A DNA stretch of 64,000 bases from BOG-908 sp963848205 (GTDB taxonomy: Bacteria; Pseudomonadota; Alphaproteobacteria; Acetobacterales; Acetobacteraceae): assembly GCA_963848205.1 (NCBI GenBank), contig CAWKCV010000003.1:496001-560000 (forward strand), read 5' to 3'. Each line of letters begins with the position of its first letter. The stretch's first letter is position 1. Of this stretch, positions 16,950 through 26,515 are shown piece after piece. The notes under the pieces are model-generated. The model was not told the DNA's origin. It made no database searches and was given only the letters and a program-made list of their open reading frames with translations. The position numbers and the translations under genes are program-made.

Positions 16950-17717
16950 ATGACCGCTTTACGACGTGACGACCTGATACGGGCGCTGCCGTATGCCCGC
17001 CGATATGCCCGCGCGCTGACGGGAAGCCAACCCGCGGGCGATGCGCTGGTGGCCGACAGCCTGCGCGAGGTGTTGGCCCGAAATGACGGCGAGGAGCCAT
17101 CGCATGCCGTGCTTACGGACGCGCGTTATGTTTTGTATCACGGGGTCACGCGCCGGTTCGACGGCAATCCGGGCCTGGCCAGCGTGCCCGATGGATTGTC
17201 GGCCACGCAGCGGCAGCTTCTGCTGCTGACGTCGCTGGAGGATGTCGGCATCGACGATGCGGCGCCGGTTCTCGGGCTGCCGCTCGACGTGGCGCAGACG
17301 TTGCTGGCCGACGCGCGTGAGCGGCTGCGGGCCTCCGCCTCGACGGACGTGCTGATTATCGAGGACGAGCCGATCATCGCCATGGACCTCGAGGAGCTGG
17401 TGCAGAATTGCGGCCATCGGGTGGTGGGCGTGGCCAATAGCGAAAAGACGGCGATCGAGATCGCGCGCCGCACACGTCCAGGGCTCATCCTAGCCGATAT
17501 CAATCTCGGCATGGGCGGAGACGGCACGAACGCGGTGAGCGCCATCCTGGCGAGCCATTATGCGCCGGTGATTTTCGTGACCGCCTACCCGGAGCGGCTG
17601 CTCACCGGCGACGCCGTGGAACCGGCTTTCGTGATCACCAAGCCGTTCGAACCGCTGACATTGGCCATTGCCACCTATCAGGCAGTGACCGGCGGCGTAC
17701 AACTGGACAGGGTTTAA
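16950..17717 (+). CDS. phyR: PhyR general stress response anti-anti-sigma regulator
   Basis: A 255-residue protein combining an N-terminal ECF-sigma-like domain (about 1-125: LIRALPYARRYARALTG, LSATQRQLLLLTSLEDVGI) with a C-terminal receiver domain (about 133-255). The phospho-acceptor is Asp183 in LILADINLG; TAYPERLLTG and ITKPFEP complete the receiver. In this family, phosphorylation frees the sigma-like domain to sequester NepR and release EcfG. ATG 16950 is preferred over the TTG three bases upstream. It is divergent from the second ecfG-like gene and ends 87 bases before the glgE start. Confidence 0.95.
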   Translation: MTALRRDDLIRALPYARRYARALTGSQPAGDALVADSLREVLARNDGEEPSHAVLTDARYVLYHGVTRRFDGNPGLASVPDGLSATQRQLLLLTSLEDVGIDDAAPVLGLPLDVAQTLLADARERLRASASTDVLIIEDEPIIAMDLEELVQNCGHRVVGVANSEKTAIEIARRTRPGLILADINLGMGGDGTNAVSAILASHYAPVIFVTAYPERLLTGDAVEPAFVITKPFEPLTLAIATYQAVTGGVQLDRV

Positions 17718-17749
17718 TCCGGCGCAAGCCTGGTAAGAGCGCCGGCGAG

Positions 17750-17775
17750 GCAACCCGGCGCACGCTGAAACTGTT
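17750..17775 (+). promoter_or_regulatory. Possible EcfG-type promoter upstream of glgE
   Basis: GCAAC at 17750-17754 (one mismatch to GGAAC) is followed after 18 bases by GTT at 17773-17775. The EcfG consensus in alphaproteobacteria is GGAAC, 16-18 bases, then (c)GTT. It lies about 30 bases before the glgE start. The match is short and could be chance. Confidence 0.25.
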
Positions 17776-17804
17776 CAGACCCCCGAAGCGGTAAAGGGGG
17801 TTTC

Positions 17805-20800
17805 GTGACGGCTTTACTGCGAACCAGTCGGCAGAGTGCAGATGCGTCATCGGACGGGCATGTGCCTGCCTTGCGCGTGCGCGCCGGGCGTTGGGACGAG
17901 GCGCCGGCGTTGTTCGCGCAGGCTGCTGGATTGGGCTTCAGCCATGTGCTGATGCCGCCGCCCTGGCCTGGCGCTGCGGGCGATCCGTTCCTGAGCCTCG
18001 ATCTCTCGGCTACGGCGGCTATTGGCGGCCTGGAAGCTGCGGCGTCGGCCGCGCGTTCGGCGTCGATTGGGTTGCTGATGGATGTCGTGCTGGATCGGGT
18101 AGCCGAGACGGGGGCGCTGGCTGGCCAAGCCGGCTCGCCGTTCAGGCAGCCGGACAGTTCCGGCAGGCTCGACCCGAGGCGGCCTGCGTCGTCGGGCGCG
18201 GCGCTGGCTTGCCTCGACAGTCCCGAAGCGGTCGATGCGTTGGCGGCGTGGTGGATTGGGCATCTGCGTGGCTGGAGCAAAGTCGGCGTCGCCGGTTTCC
18301 GGCTTCTGGGATTGTCTGCGCTGCCGGATGCCTTGCTCCCGTCGTTCGTCGCTGCCATCCGGTCAGCCTTGCCGGAAGCGGTGTTGCTTGCCTGGACGCC
18401 GGGGTTGCCGCGCGCGTCGGTTTTGAGCCTGCGTGGACGCGGGCTCGACGGGGTGTTTGCGTCGTTGCCGTGGTGGGATGGCCGCGCGGGCTGGCTGTGG
18501 GACGAACTGCACGATCTCCGTAGCTTGGCGCCTGTTTTGGGCTGCGATGGTTTGCCGCCGGGGCCGTCCGGGTCGGCGGCTGGTGGCGCGTCGCGCTGGC
18601 CGGCCGGGCTGGCAGCCTATGTCGGGCAGGGATGGCTGCACGTGCCCGGGCAAGGCTTGGGCGATCCAGGCGACGGCGAATTGCGCTCGATCAATGCGGC
18701 TTTGCGCGACGAGCCAGCCCTGTCGGGGCGGGTGGCGCCGGTTCTGCCGTTGGGCGATGGTGGCAAATTGGTGGCGCTGTTGCGCGCGGACGCTGCCGAA
18801 CTGCGGACGTCGCAACGCGCGGCGATTGCGCTGGTGAACACTGACAGGGTGCTGACCCACCAGGTGGATGCCGCGGGATTGCTGGTGGCAAGCGGCGGAG
18901 CGTTCGAGGCGTTTCACGACGGTTCGGGCCGGCGCCTTGCGCCGGGGACGCTGGTTCGGCTGGAGGCCGGGCGAAGTGTGGTCTTCACCGCCGCTGCCCG
19001 TGTGACAGGCGGCCCGGCAGTGCGCCTGGCGCCTGAGATGGCGGCGCGCGCGGCTGCGGGCGGCCGTTTGGCGATCGAGGCGCCGGAGCCTTGCGTGGAT
19101 GGCGGGCGCTTTCCGGTCAAGGCAGTGGTGGGCGAGATGGTGCGTGTGACCGCGGACATCCTGTTCGACGGTCATGAGAAGATTGCGGCGGCGCTGCGGT
19201 GGCGGGCGCCCGGCGAGGCGTCGTGGGCGGAGAGTGCTATGAGTCCGCTCGGCAACGATACCTGGACGGGCGAGATGCCGTTGATGACGTTGGGCCGCCA
19301 CGATTATGTGGTGGTTGCCTGGCGCGACCGGTTCGAGACGTTCCGCGACGAATTGTCGAAGAAGGCCAAAGCCGGCGTCGACGTGCGGCTTGAGCTCGAC
19401 GAGGGGGTGGCGCTGGTGCGGGCGGCCGCTGCACGGGCCGGCGCGCCGGCGAGATTGGCGGCGGTTGCGAAAAGCTTGACCGTTGGCGATGTGGCGGCGC
19501 GGGTGCAGGCGTTTGTGGAACCGGCGCTGGCCGAGATGATGCGGACGGCCGACGACAGGCCGTTCAGCGTTCAGTCGGCGAGCATACCAGTCGATGCCGA
19601 GCGCGCGTTGGCGCGGTTCGCCAGCTGGTACGAGGTGTTTCCGCGCAGCCTGAGCGACGACCCTGCGCGGCATGGGACGTTCGCCGATGTGGAGCGGCAT
19701 TTGCCGCGGATCGCGGGCATGGGTTTCGATGTGCTGTATTTTCCGCCGATCAGCCCGATTGGTCGGAAGAATCGCAAGGGGCGCAACAATACGCTGACGC
19801 CGGCAGCGGACGATCCTGGCAGCCCGTATGCCGTGGGCTCGTCCGAAGGCGGGCACGATGCGCTGCATCCCGAGCTCGGCACGCTGGATGATTTCCGCCA
19901 TTTGCAGGCGGCGGCGGCTTGCCACGGGCTGGAGATCGCGATCGACTTCGCCATCCAATGCTCGCCCGATCATCCGTGGCTCTCACAGCATAGGGGATGG
20001 TTCGATTGGCGGCCGGACGGCTCGATCAAATACGCCGAGAATCCGCCGAAGAAATACGAGGACATCGTCAACGTCGATTTCTATGCGCCCGATGCGGTGC
20101 CTGGATTGTGGGTAGCGCTGTGCGAGGTGGTGCTGTTCTGGTGCGAGCAGGGAATCCGGATATTCCGCGTCGACAACCCGCATACCAAGCCGTTTCCGTT
20201 TTGGGAGTGGATGATCGGCGAGGTGCGTGCGCGCTATCCTGAAGCGATGTTCCTCGCCGAGGCTTTCACCCGGCCGAAGATCATGTATCGCCTGGCCAAG
20301 ATCGGGTTTTCGCAGTCCTACACCTACTTCACCTGGCGCAACGAGAAGGCGGAGCTTTCGGCCTACCTTACAGAGCTGAACCAGCCACCGGTGTCGCATT
20401 TTTTCCGGCCGCACTTCTTCGTCAATACGCCGGATATCAATCCGGTCTTTCTGCAGGGTTCCGGGCGGCCGGGCTTCCTGATCCGCGCCGCGCTGGCTGC
20501 CACGTTGTCCGGCTTGTTTGGTGTCTATAACGGATTCGAGTTGTGCGAAGCGGCTTGCGTGCCCGGGCGCGAGGAGTATCTCGATAGCGAGAAGTATCAG
20601 TTGCGCGCATGGGATTGGGACAGGCCCGGCAATATCGTGGCCGAGATACGGGCGCTGAACTTGATACGACGTCGTAATCCTGCGCTGCAGACGCATCTTG
20701 GTGTCACGTTCCTGCCCGCGAGCGACGACGCGGTGCTGTTGTTCGAGAAGGCGACGTGGGATCGGACGAATGTGGTGCTGGTCGCGGTCAGTCTCGATCC

Positions 20801-20984
20801 ACATGCGGCACACGAAGCGGACATCGAGTTGCCGCTCTGGTCCTGGCGCATACCTGACGAAGGCGCGCTCGAGATGGAGGATTTGCTGGCGGGCGGTGTT
20901 GCATTATGGCAGGGCAAGCGACATCGCCTGAGACTTTCGCCGGACCAGCCTTACGCGATATGGCGGGCACGCCGACCGGATTGA
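17805..20984 (+). CDS. glgE: Alpha-1,4-glucan:maltose-1-phosphate maltosyltransferase GlgE with N-terminal pseudo-GH13 extension
   Basis: A 1059-residue protein from a GTG start with AAAGGGGG upstream. Residues about 405-1059 are a complete GlgE, which extends alpha-1,4-glucan with maltose-1-phosphate. Catalytic residues are in place: nucleophile Asp790 in FRVDNPHTKPFPFW, acid/base Glu819 in MFLAEAFTRP and Asp877 in NTPDINP; the GFSQSYTYFTWR block is diagnostic. Residues 1-400 look like a second, decayed GH13 barrel: LMDVVLDRV, VAGFRLLGL and AVLLAWTPG sit where conserved regions I-III should be, but the active-site Asp and Glu are missing. It is the first gene of a seven-gene operon and receives maltose-1-phosphate from the maltokinase half of the next gene. 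Confidence 0.9.
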   Translation: MTALLRTSRQSADASSDGHVPALRVRAGRWDEAPALFAQAAGLGFSHVLMPPPWPGAAGDPFLSLDLSATAAIGGLEAAASAARSASIGLLMDVVLDRVAETGALAGQAGSPFRQPDSSGRLDPRRPASSGAALACLDSPEAVDALAAWWIGHLRGWSKVGVAGFRLLGLSALPDALLPSFVAAIRSALPEAVLLAWTPGLPRASVLSLRGRGLDGVFASLPWWDGRAGWLWDELHDLRSLAPVLGCDGLPPGPSGSAAGGASRWPAGLAAYVGQGWLHVPGQGLGDPGDGELRSINAALRDEPALSGRVAPVLPLGDGGKLVALLRADAAELRTSQRAAIALVNTDRVLTHQVDAAGLLVASGGAFEAFHDGSGRRLAPGTLVRLEAGRSVVFTAAARVTGGPAVRLAPEMAARAAAGGRLAIEAPEPCVDGGRFPVKAVVGEMVRVTADILFDGHEKIAAALRWRAPGEASWAESAMSPLGNDTWTGEMPLMTLGRHDYVVVAWRDRFETFRDELSKKAKAGVDVRLELDEGVALVRAAAARAGAPARLAAVAKSLTVGDVAARVQAFVEPALAEMMRTADDRPFSVQSASIPVDAERALARFASWYEVFPRSLSDDPARHGTFADVERHLPRIAGMGFDVLYFPPISPIGRKNRKGRNNTLTPAADDPGSPYAVGSSEGGHDALHPELGTLDDFRHLQAAAACHGLEIAIDFAIQCSPDHPWLSQHRGWFDWRPDGSIKYAENPPKKYEDIVNVDFYAPDAVPGLWVALCEVVLFWCEQGIRIFRVDNPHTKPFPFWEWMIGEVRARYPEAMFLAEAFTRPKIMYRLAKIGFSQSYTYFTWRNEKAELSAYLTELNQPPVSHFFRPHFFVNTPDINPVFLQGSGRPGFLIRAALAATLSGLFGVYNGFELCEAACVPGREEYLDSEKYQLRAWDWDRPGNIVAEIRALNLIRRRNPALQTHLGVTFLPASDDAVLLFEKATWDRTNVVLVAVSLDPHAAHEADIELPLWSWRIPDEGALEMEDLLAGGVALWQGKRHRLRLSPDQPYAIWRARRPD

Positions 20985-21009
20985 AACGCCAGATTGACTT
21001 GTAATTGGA

Positions 21010-24000
21010 ATGGTAATGAACCCGACGAATCCGACGACTGCGATCGAAGACCCGCTCTGGTACAAAGACGCGATCATCTATCAGCTGCATCTGAAGTCGT
21101 TTTTCGACTCCGACAATGACGGCATTGGTGATTTCGCCGGACTGATCGACAAGCTGGACTACATCGCCGAACTCGGTGTGACCGCGATCTGGATGCTGCC
21201 GTTCTATCCCTCGCCGCGCCGCGACGACGGCTATGACATTGCCGATTACCGTGGCGTTCATTCGGATTACGGCACGCTGGGCGACGTGCGGCGTTTCATT
21301 GAGGCGGCGCATGCGCGGGGCATACGGATCATCGCCGAGCTGGTGATCAATCACACGAGTGATCAGCATCCTTGGTTCCAGCGTGCACGGGCGAGCGCGC
21401 CGGGATCGCCGGAGCGCGATTTCTACGTGTGGTCCGACGATGATGACAAATATGCAGGCACGCGGATCATCTTCCTCGATACGGAGAAGTCGAACTGGAC
21501 GTGGGACGATGAGGCAAAGGCCTACTTCTGGCATCGCTTCTACTCGCATCAGCCTGACCTGAATTTTGACAATCCGGCGGTGCTGGAGGAAGTGCTCAGC
21601 GTGATGCGCTTCTGGCTCGATATGGGCGTGGATGGACTGCGGCTGGATGCCGTGCCGTATCTCGTCGAGCGCGAAGGGACGAACAACGAGAATTTGGCCG
21701 AGACTCACGATATTCTTCGCAAGATACGGACGGCGCTGGACGAACATGCGCCCGGGCGGATGTTGCTGGCTGAAGCCAATCAGTGGCCAGAGGATGCGCA
21801 GCAATATTTCGGCGATGGCGACGAATGCCATATGAGTTTTCATTTTCCGCTGATGCCGCGGATGTACATGGCGATTGCACGCGAGGACCGGTTTCCGATT
21901 ACCGATATCATGCGCCAGACGCCGGCCATTCCTGCGAACTGCCAGTGGGCGGTGTTTCTGCGCAACCATGATGAGCTGACGCTGGAAATGGTGACCAGCG
22001 CCGAGCGCGATTATCTTTGGGAGACGTATGCCAGCGATCGCCGCGCGCGGATCAATTTGGGAATCCGGCGCCGCCTGGCGCCACTGCTGCAGCGCGACCG
22101 ACGCCGCATCGAGTTGATGAACGGGTTGTTGCTCTCGATGCCCGGCACGCCGGTGATTTATTATGGCGATGAGATCGGGATGGGCGACAACATCCATCTC
22201 GGCGACCGCGATGGCGTTCGTACTCCGATGCAATGGTCCGTCGATCGCAATGGCGGTTTTTCGCGTGCCGACCCGGCTGCCTTGGTGCTGCCGCCGATCA
22301 TGGATCCGATTTATGGTTTTCCAGCGGTCAACGTGGAAAGCCAGGCGCGTGACCAGCACTCTCTGCTGAACTGGATGCGCACGATGCTGGCGGTTCGCCG
22401 CCAGCATCGTGCATTCGGGCGAGGGACGCAGCGCTTCCTGTATCCCGACAACCGCAAGGTTCTCGCCTATCTCCGCGAACATAGCGATGAAGGTGGTGAA
22501 GAGACGTTGCTGTGCGTCAGCAATCTGTCGCGAACGGCGCAGGCGGTCGAACTGGATTTGTCGATTTACAACGGTCGCACGCCGATCGATATAGTTGGTG
22601 GGGCAATGTTCCCGCGTATTGGGCAGCTCAATTATCTGCTGACGCTCCCGCCATATGCGTTCTACTGGTTCATGCTGGCGACGGAGACGACCATGAGCAC
22701 TGGTGCGTCACCCGTGCCGGAGCCGTTGCCGGAATATGCCACGATCGTTCTGCGGCGCGAGGTCGAGGAAGTATTGCAGCCGACCGGGCGGGCGATCCTG
22801 GAACGCGAGGCGCTGCCGGCTTACTTGCAGAAGCGTCGCTGGTTTGCCTCCAAAGGCGAGCGTCTCGAGGCAGTGCGCGTGGCCTATGCAGCCAAGTTGG
22901 GCAGCGGCTTGACCGCGTCGCTTCTGTGCGAAATCGAGGTCGCGGTAGGTGGCCGTATCGAGCATTACGCGCTTCCGCTTGGCGGCTGCCGTGACGACGA
23001 GGCCAGTGCGCTTGCGCAGCAATTGGCGGTGACGCGCCTGCGACGTGTGGCCAATGTCGGCTTTCTCACCGATGCGTTCGCGCTGGATTCGTTCACTCAC
23101 AATGTCATCGGTGCCCTGATGGGCGGGCAGACTGTGCCGGCCGGTAATGGCGAGATGGTGTTCAGTGCAACTCCGGCGTTGCAGTCGATGAGTTTCGGCG
23201 ATGGCTGGAATATTCATCGACTGTCCGCCGAGCAATCGAACAGTTCGTTGATCGTGAATGACCTTGTCGTTCTGAAGCTTGTTCGCAAAGTGCTGGCGGG
23301 TCGCCATCCGGAAGCCGAGATGACCGGTTATCTCACGGCGCGCGGCTTCGGTAACATTGCCCCGTTGCTTGGCGAGGCGGTAAGGACGAACGAGGAGGGC
23401 GTGCCGCACACTGTCATGCTGGCGCAAGGATATGTGCGCAACCAAGGCGACGCGTGGGCTTGGACACTTGATTACCTGAAACGCGCTGCGGCTGAAGTGG
23501 CGGCCGAGGATGACGCGGCCGCATTCGACGACGCACTGGGCAGCTATTTGTCGCTTGCAGCGGCGATCGGCCGGCGGCTGGCCGAAATGCATGCCGTGCT
23601 CGCGGAGGAGACGGAAGATGACGCATTTCGCCCGTTGAGTGCGGACGAGAGCGCTACGCGACTTTGGGCGGACGGCGTTGAGGAGCAGATCGGATTGGCT
23701 GTTGCTGCGTGCAACCGTGTTTCGGATTGGCCGAACGAAGATGCGCGTCAGCTTGCACGCGACTTTGCCGACCAGGCTGACGGCTTGATTGCAGCCGCGC
23801 GTCGATTGGCGTCCGAGGCGAGCGGTCTGGCCTTGCAGACACGTGTGCATGGGGATTTCCATCTCGGCCAAGTGCTGGTCACGCCCGGCGACGCGACGTT
23901 GATCGATTTCGAGGGCGAGCCCGCGAAGACAATGGAGCAGCGACGTGCGAAATCCTCGCCGTTGCGCGATGTGGCCGGCATGCTTCGCTCATTCGATTAC

Positions 24001-24318
24001 GCGGCCGCAACTGCTTTGGCGGCGCGCGCACCTGGTTCTGAGCAGGCGGCCGAGCGGCAAAGCGCGTTGGTCGAGCATTTCAGGCAAGCGGCAAGCCGCG
24101 TCTTCCTCGAAGCGTATCGGAGCGTTCTGCACGACACCGTACGACCCTGGGTGGACGTGCGTGCGGAACAGCCGCTGCTGGATTTGTTCCTGCTTGAAAA
24201 AGCTGCCTACGAGGTGCGTTACGAGGCGGCAAACCGTCCCTCCTGGATTGGCATTCCTTTAGCTGGGCTCGCACAGGTTGCGACCCGGCTTCTTGCAAAG
24301 GCGCACGAGCATGTCTGA
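21010..24318 (+). CDS. treS: Trehalose synthase/maltokinase fusion (TreS-Pep2)
   Basis: A 1102-residue bifunctional enzyme. The N-terminal half (about 1-570) is a GH13 trehalose synthase that interconverts maltose and trehalose: nucleophile Asp213 in GLRLDAVPYL, Glu255 in MLLAEANQWPED, Asp321 in LRNHDELTLEM. The C-terminal half (about 575-1102) is a maltokinase making maltose-1-phosphate with ATP: QKRRWFASKG at its start, catalytic loop HGDFHLGQ at 947 and the metal motif DFEGEP at 966. Together with GlgE this channels trehalose into glucan. It starts 25 bases after glgE and overlaps glgB by eight bases. A second in-frame ATG lies at 21016. Confidence 0.95.
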   Translation: MVMNPTNPTTAIEDPLWYKDAIIYQLHLKSFFDSDNDGIGDFAGLIDKLDYIAELGVTAIWMLPFYPSPRRDDGYDIADYRGVHSDYGTLGDVRRFIEAAHARGIRIIAELVINHTSDQHPWFQRARASAPGSPERDFYVWSDDDDKYAGTRIIFLDTEKSNWTWDDEAKAYFWHRFYSHQPDLNFDNPAVLEEVLSVMRFWLDMGVDGLRLDAVPYLVEREGTNNENLAETHDILRKIRTALDEHAPGRMLLAEANQWPEDAQQYFGDGDECHMSFHFPLMPRMYMAIAREDRFPITDIMRQTPAIPANCQWAVFLRNHDELTLEMVTSAERDYLWETYASDRRARINLGIRRRLAPLLQRDRRRIELMNGLLLSMPGTPVIYYGDEIGMGDNIHLGDRDGVRTPMQWSVDRNGGFSRADPAALVLPPIMDPIYGFPAVNVESQARDQHSLLNWMRTMLAVRRQHRAFGRGTQRFLYPDNRKVLAYLREHSDEGGEETLLCVSNLSRTAQAVELDLSIYNGRTPIDIVGGAMFPRIGQLNYLLTLPPYAFYWFMLATETTMSTGASPVPEPLPEYATIVLRREVEEVLQPTGRAILEREALPAYLQKRRWFASKGERLEAVRVAYAAKLGSGLTASLLCEIEVAVGGRIEHYALPLGGCRDDEASALAQQLAVTRLRRVANVGFLTDAFALDSFTHNVIGALMGGQTVPAGNGEMVFSATPALQSMSFGDGWNIHRLSAEQSNSSLIVNDLVVLKLVRKVLAGRHPEAEMTGYLTARGFGNIAPLLGEAVRTNEEGVPHTVMLAQGYVRNQGDAWAWTLDYLKRAAAEVAAEDDAAAFDDALGSYLSLAAAIGRRLAEMHAVLAEETEDDAFRPLSADESATRLWADGVEEQIGLAVAACNRVSDWPNEDARQLARDFADQADGLIAAARRLASEASGLALQTRVHGDFHLGQVLVTPGDATLIDFEGEPAKTMEQRRAKSSPLRDVAGMLRSFDYAAATALAARAPGSEQAAERQSALVEHFRQAASRVFLEAYRSVLHDTVRPWVDVRAEQPLLDLFLLEKAAYEVRYEAANRPSWIGIPLAGLAQVATRLLAKAHEHV

Positions 24319-26509
24319 TGTCATGAACCGGAACGGAGCGCCGGCGGGCGAGATTGTGCAGGCCATCGTTCAGGCGCGTCACGGTGATCCGTTCGCGGTT
24401 CTCGGTCCGCATCGCATGGATGACGGTCTGGCCGTACGTGCTTTTTTTCCCGGCGCCGACACAGTATCGGTCCTGGCACGTGAGGGTGGACGCCGGCTCG
24501 GAGCGCTCGAACTTGTGGATGATGCAGGTTTTTGGAGCGGCTTCGTTGACGAAAACGTGCCTTACGATCTTGCGGTGAGTTTTGGCGAAGCTGAATTGCG
24601 GACCGCCGATCCCTATAGTTTCCCGCCCCTGTTGGGTGAGATGGATATCTATCTTCTGGCGGAAGGTCGCCATCGGGACTTTGCGCGCGTCTTGGGTGCT
24701 CATCGGGCCCGGATCGACGGCGTGGACGGCGTTCGGTTCGCAGTCTGGGCTCCCAATGCACAGCGGGTTTCTGTTGTTGGCAGCTTCAATCTCTGGGACG
24801 GGCGCCGGCATCCGATGCGCAAGCGCCATGGGCCAGGCGTGTGGGAGTTGTTCGTGCCTGGCGTCGTGCCTGGTGCGGTTTATAAATACGAGATTACCGG
24901 GCCGGACGGCGGTGTGTTGCCGTTGAAAGCCGATCCCGTGGCACAGGCGACGGAGCGACCGCCCGCGACCGGGTCCGTCGTTCCCGAAGCCTGGGAGCAC
25001 AGATGGACCGATGATGCGTGGATGGCGCGGCGTGCTGCTGCACAGCGGCCGGATGCGGCGCAATCCGTCTATGAAATGCATGCGACGTCGTGGCTGCCGG
25101 AAGCGGGGCAGATGGATGTCACGTGGGACGATTTGGCCGATCGCGTGGTGCCCTACCTGCGCGAGATGGGGTTCACCCATGTCGAGTTGATGCCGGTGAT
25201 GGAGCACCCGTTCGGCGGTTCGTGGGGATATCAGCCTCTTGGCCAATTTGCACCGACGGCGCGGTTGGGGGCGCCGGAGGGGTTTGCGCGGTTCGTCGAT
25301 CGCTGTCATGGCGCGGGAATCGGTGTGATATTGGACTGGGTGCCGGCGCATTTTCCGACGGATGCCCATGGCCTCGCGCGTTTCGATGGCACGGCCTTGT
25401 ATGAGCATGAAGATCCGCGCGAAGGATTTCATCGCGACTGGAACACGTTCATTTACAATCATGGCCGAAACGAGGTACGCAGCTATCTGATCGGTAGCGC
25501 GCTTTTCTGGTTGGAGCGGTTCCATGTGGACGGGCTCCGTGTTGATGCAGTGGCATCGATGCTTTATCGCGACTATAGCCGGCCGGCCGGGGAATGGGTG
25601 CCGAATGCGTATGGCGGGCGCGAGAACCTCGAGGCGATCGGGTTTTTCCATGAGCTTTCGCGTGCACTGATCGATCGGGTGCCGGGTGCGATATTGATTG
25701 CCGAGGAGTCGACCGCGTTTCCAGGCGTGTCCAGACCGGTGAGCGAAGGTGGGCTTGGGTTCGACTACAAGTGGAACATGGGCTGGATGCACGACACGCT
25801 GCATTATATGGAGGAGCAGCCTGTCTATCGCCGTTGGCATCATGGCGAAATCACGTTTGGCCTGGTCTATGCCTTCTCAGAGAAGTTCGTGCTGCCGCTG
25901 TCGCACGATGAAGTCGTGTATGGCAAAGGCTCGCTGATCGGCAAAATGCCGGGGGACAGTTGGCAGAAATTCGCCAATCTGCGGGCGTATTTCGGTTTCA
26001 TGTGGACGCATCCGGGCAAGAAACTGATCTTCATGGGTGGCGAGTTCGCTCAGGTGCGGGAATGGAACCACGATCGTGGGCTGGATTGGTTTCTGCTGGA
26101 CGATCCGATGCATCGCGGCATGCAGTCGCTGCTGCGCGACCTCAACCATGCCTATCGCGATCTTGCTGCCTTGCACGTGCTCGATTGCGAGGCTGCTGGT
26201 TTCCGTTGGGTGGTGATGCAGGATAACGACCAGAGCGTCTACGCATATCTGCGTCTCGGTCGAGCCGGCGACCCGCCGGTTCTGGTCGTGTGCAATTTCA
26301 CGCCGATGCCGCGGCACGATTACCGGATCGGCGTTCCGCATGGCGGTGCATGGCGGGAGATCGTCAACACGGATGCGGCGAGCTATGGCGGTTCGAACAT
26401 GGGCAACGCCGGTTCAGTGTTGGCGCAGGAGGTTCCGTTCCATGATCTGCCAGCGTCGCTGCTGCTAACTTTGCCGCCACTTGCAACCTTGGTGCTGAGT
26501 GGCTGTTGA
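24311..26509 (+). CDS. glgB: 1,4-alpha-glucan branching enzyme GlgB
   Basis: A 732-residue branching enzyme that forms alpha-1,6 branches in glycogen-like glucan. It has the usual two N-terminal beta-sandwich modules (CBM48; RFAVWAPNAQRVSVVGSFN at about 145) and a GH13 barrel with Asp412 (GLRVDAVASMLYRDYSR), Glu465 (IAEESTAFP) and Asp533 (LSHDEVVYGKGS). ATG 24311 lies inside the end of treS; the long-open upstream extension has no homology. Its position directly after GlgE and TreS-Pep2 fits the GlgE pathway, in which GlgE elongates and GlgB branches. Confidence 0.95.
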   Translation: MSDVMNRNGAPAGEIVQAIVQARHGDPFAVLGPHRMDDGLAVRAFFPGADTVSVLAREGGRRLGALELVDDAGFWSGFVDENVPYDLAVSFGEAELRTADPYSFPPLLGEMDIYLLAEGRHRDFARVLGAHRARIDGVDGVRFAVWAPNAQRVSVVGSFNLWDGRRHPMRKRHGPGVWELFVPGVVPGAVYKYEITGPDGGVLPLKADPVAQATERPPATGSVVPEAWEHRWTDDAWMARRAAAQRPDAAQSVYEMHATSWLPEAGQMDVTWDDLADRVVPYLREMGFTHVELMPVMEHPFGGSWGYQPLGQFAPTARLGAPEGFARFVDRCHGAGIGVILDWVPAHFPTDAHGLARFDGTALYEHEDPREGFHRDWNTFIYNHGRNEVRSYLIGSALFWLERFHVDGLRVDAVASMLYRDYSRPAGEWVPNAYGGRENLEAIGFFHELSRALIDRVPGAILIAEESTAFPGVSRPVSEGGLGFDYKWNMGWMHDTLHYMEEQPVYRRWHHGEITFGLVYAFSEKFVLPLSHDEVVYGKGSLIGKMPGDSWQKFANLRAYFGFMWTHPGKKLIFMGGEFAQVREWNHDRGLDWFLLDDPMHRGMQSLLRDLNHAYRDLAALHVLDCEAAGFRWVVMQDNDQSVYAYLRLGRAGDPPVLVVCNFTPMPRHDYRIGVPHGGAWREIVNTDAASYGGSNMGNAGSVLAQEVPFHDLPASLLLTLPPLATLVLSGC

Positions 26510-26515
26510 GCGGCG

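Noticed and set aside
20788..25843. Minus-strand frames of more than 500 codons opposite treS and glgB
   Set aside because: Both strands cannot plausibly code here; the plus-strand enzymes have all catalytic motifs, and the minus frames have none.
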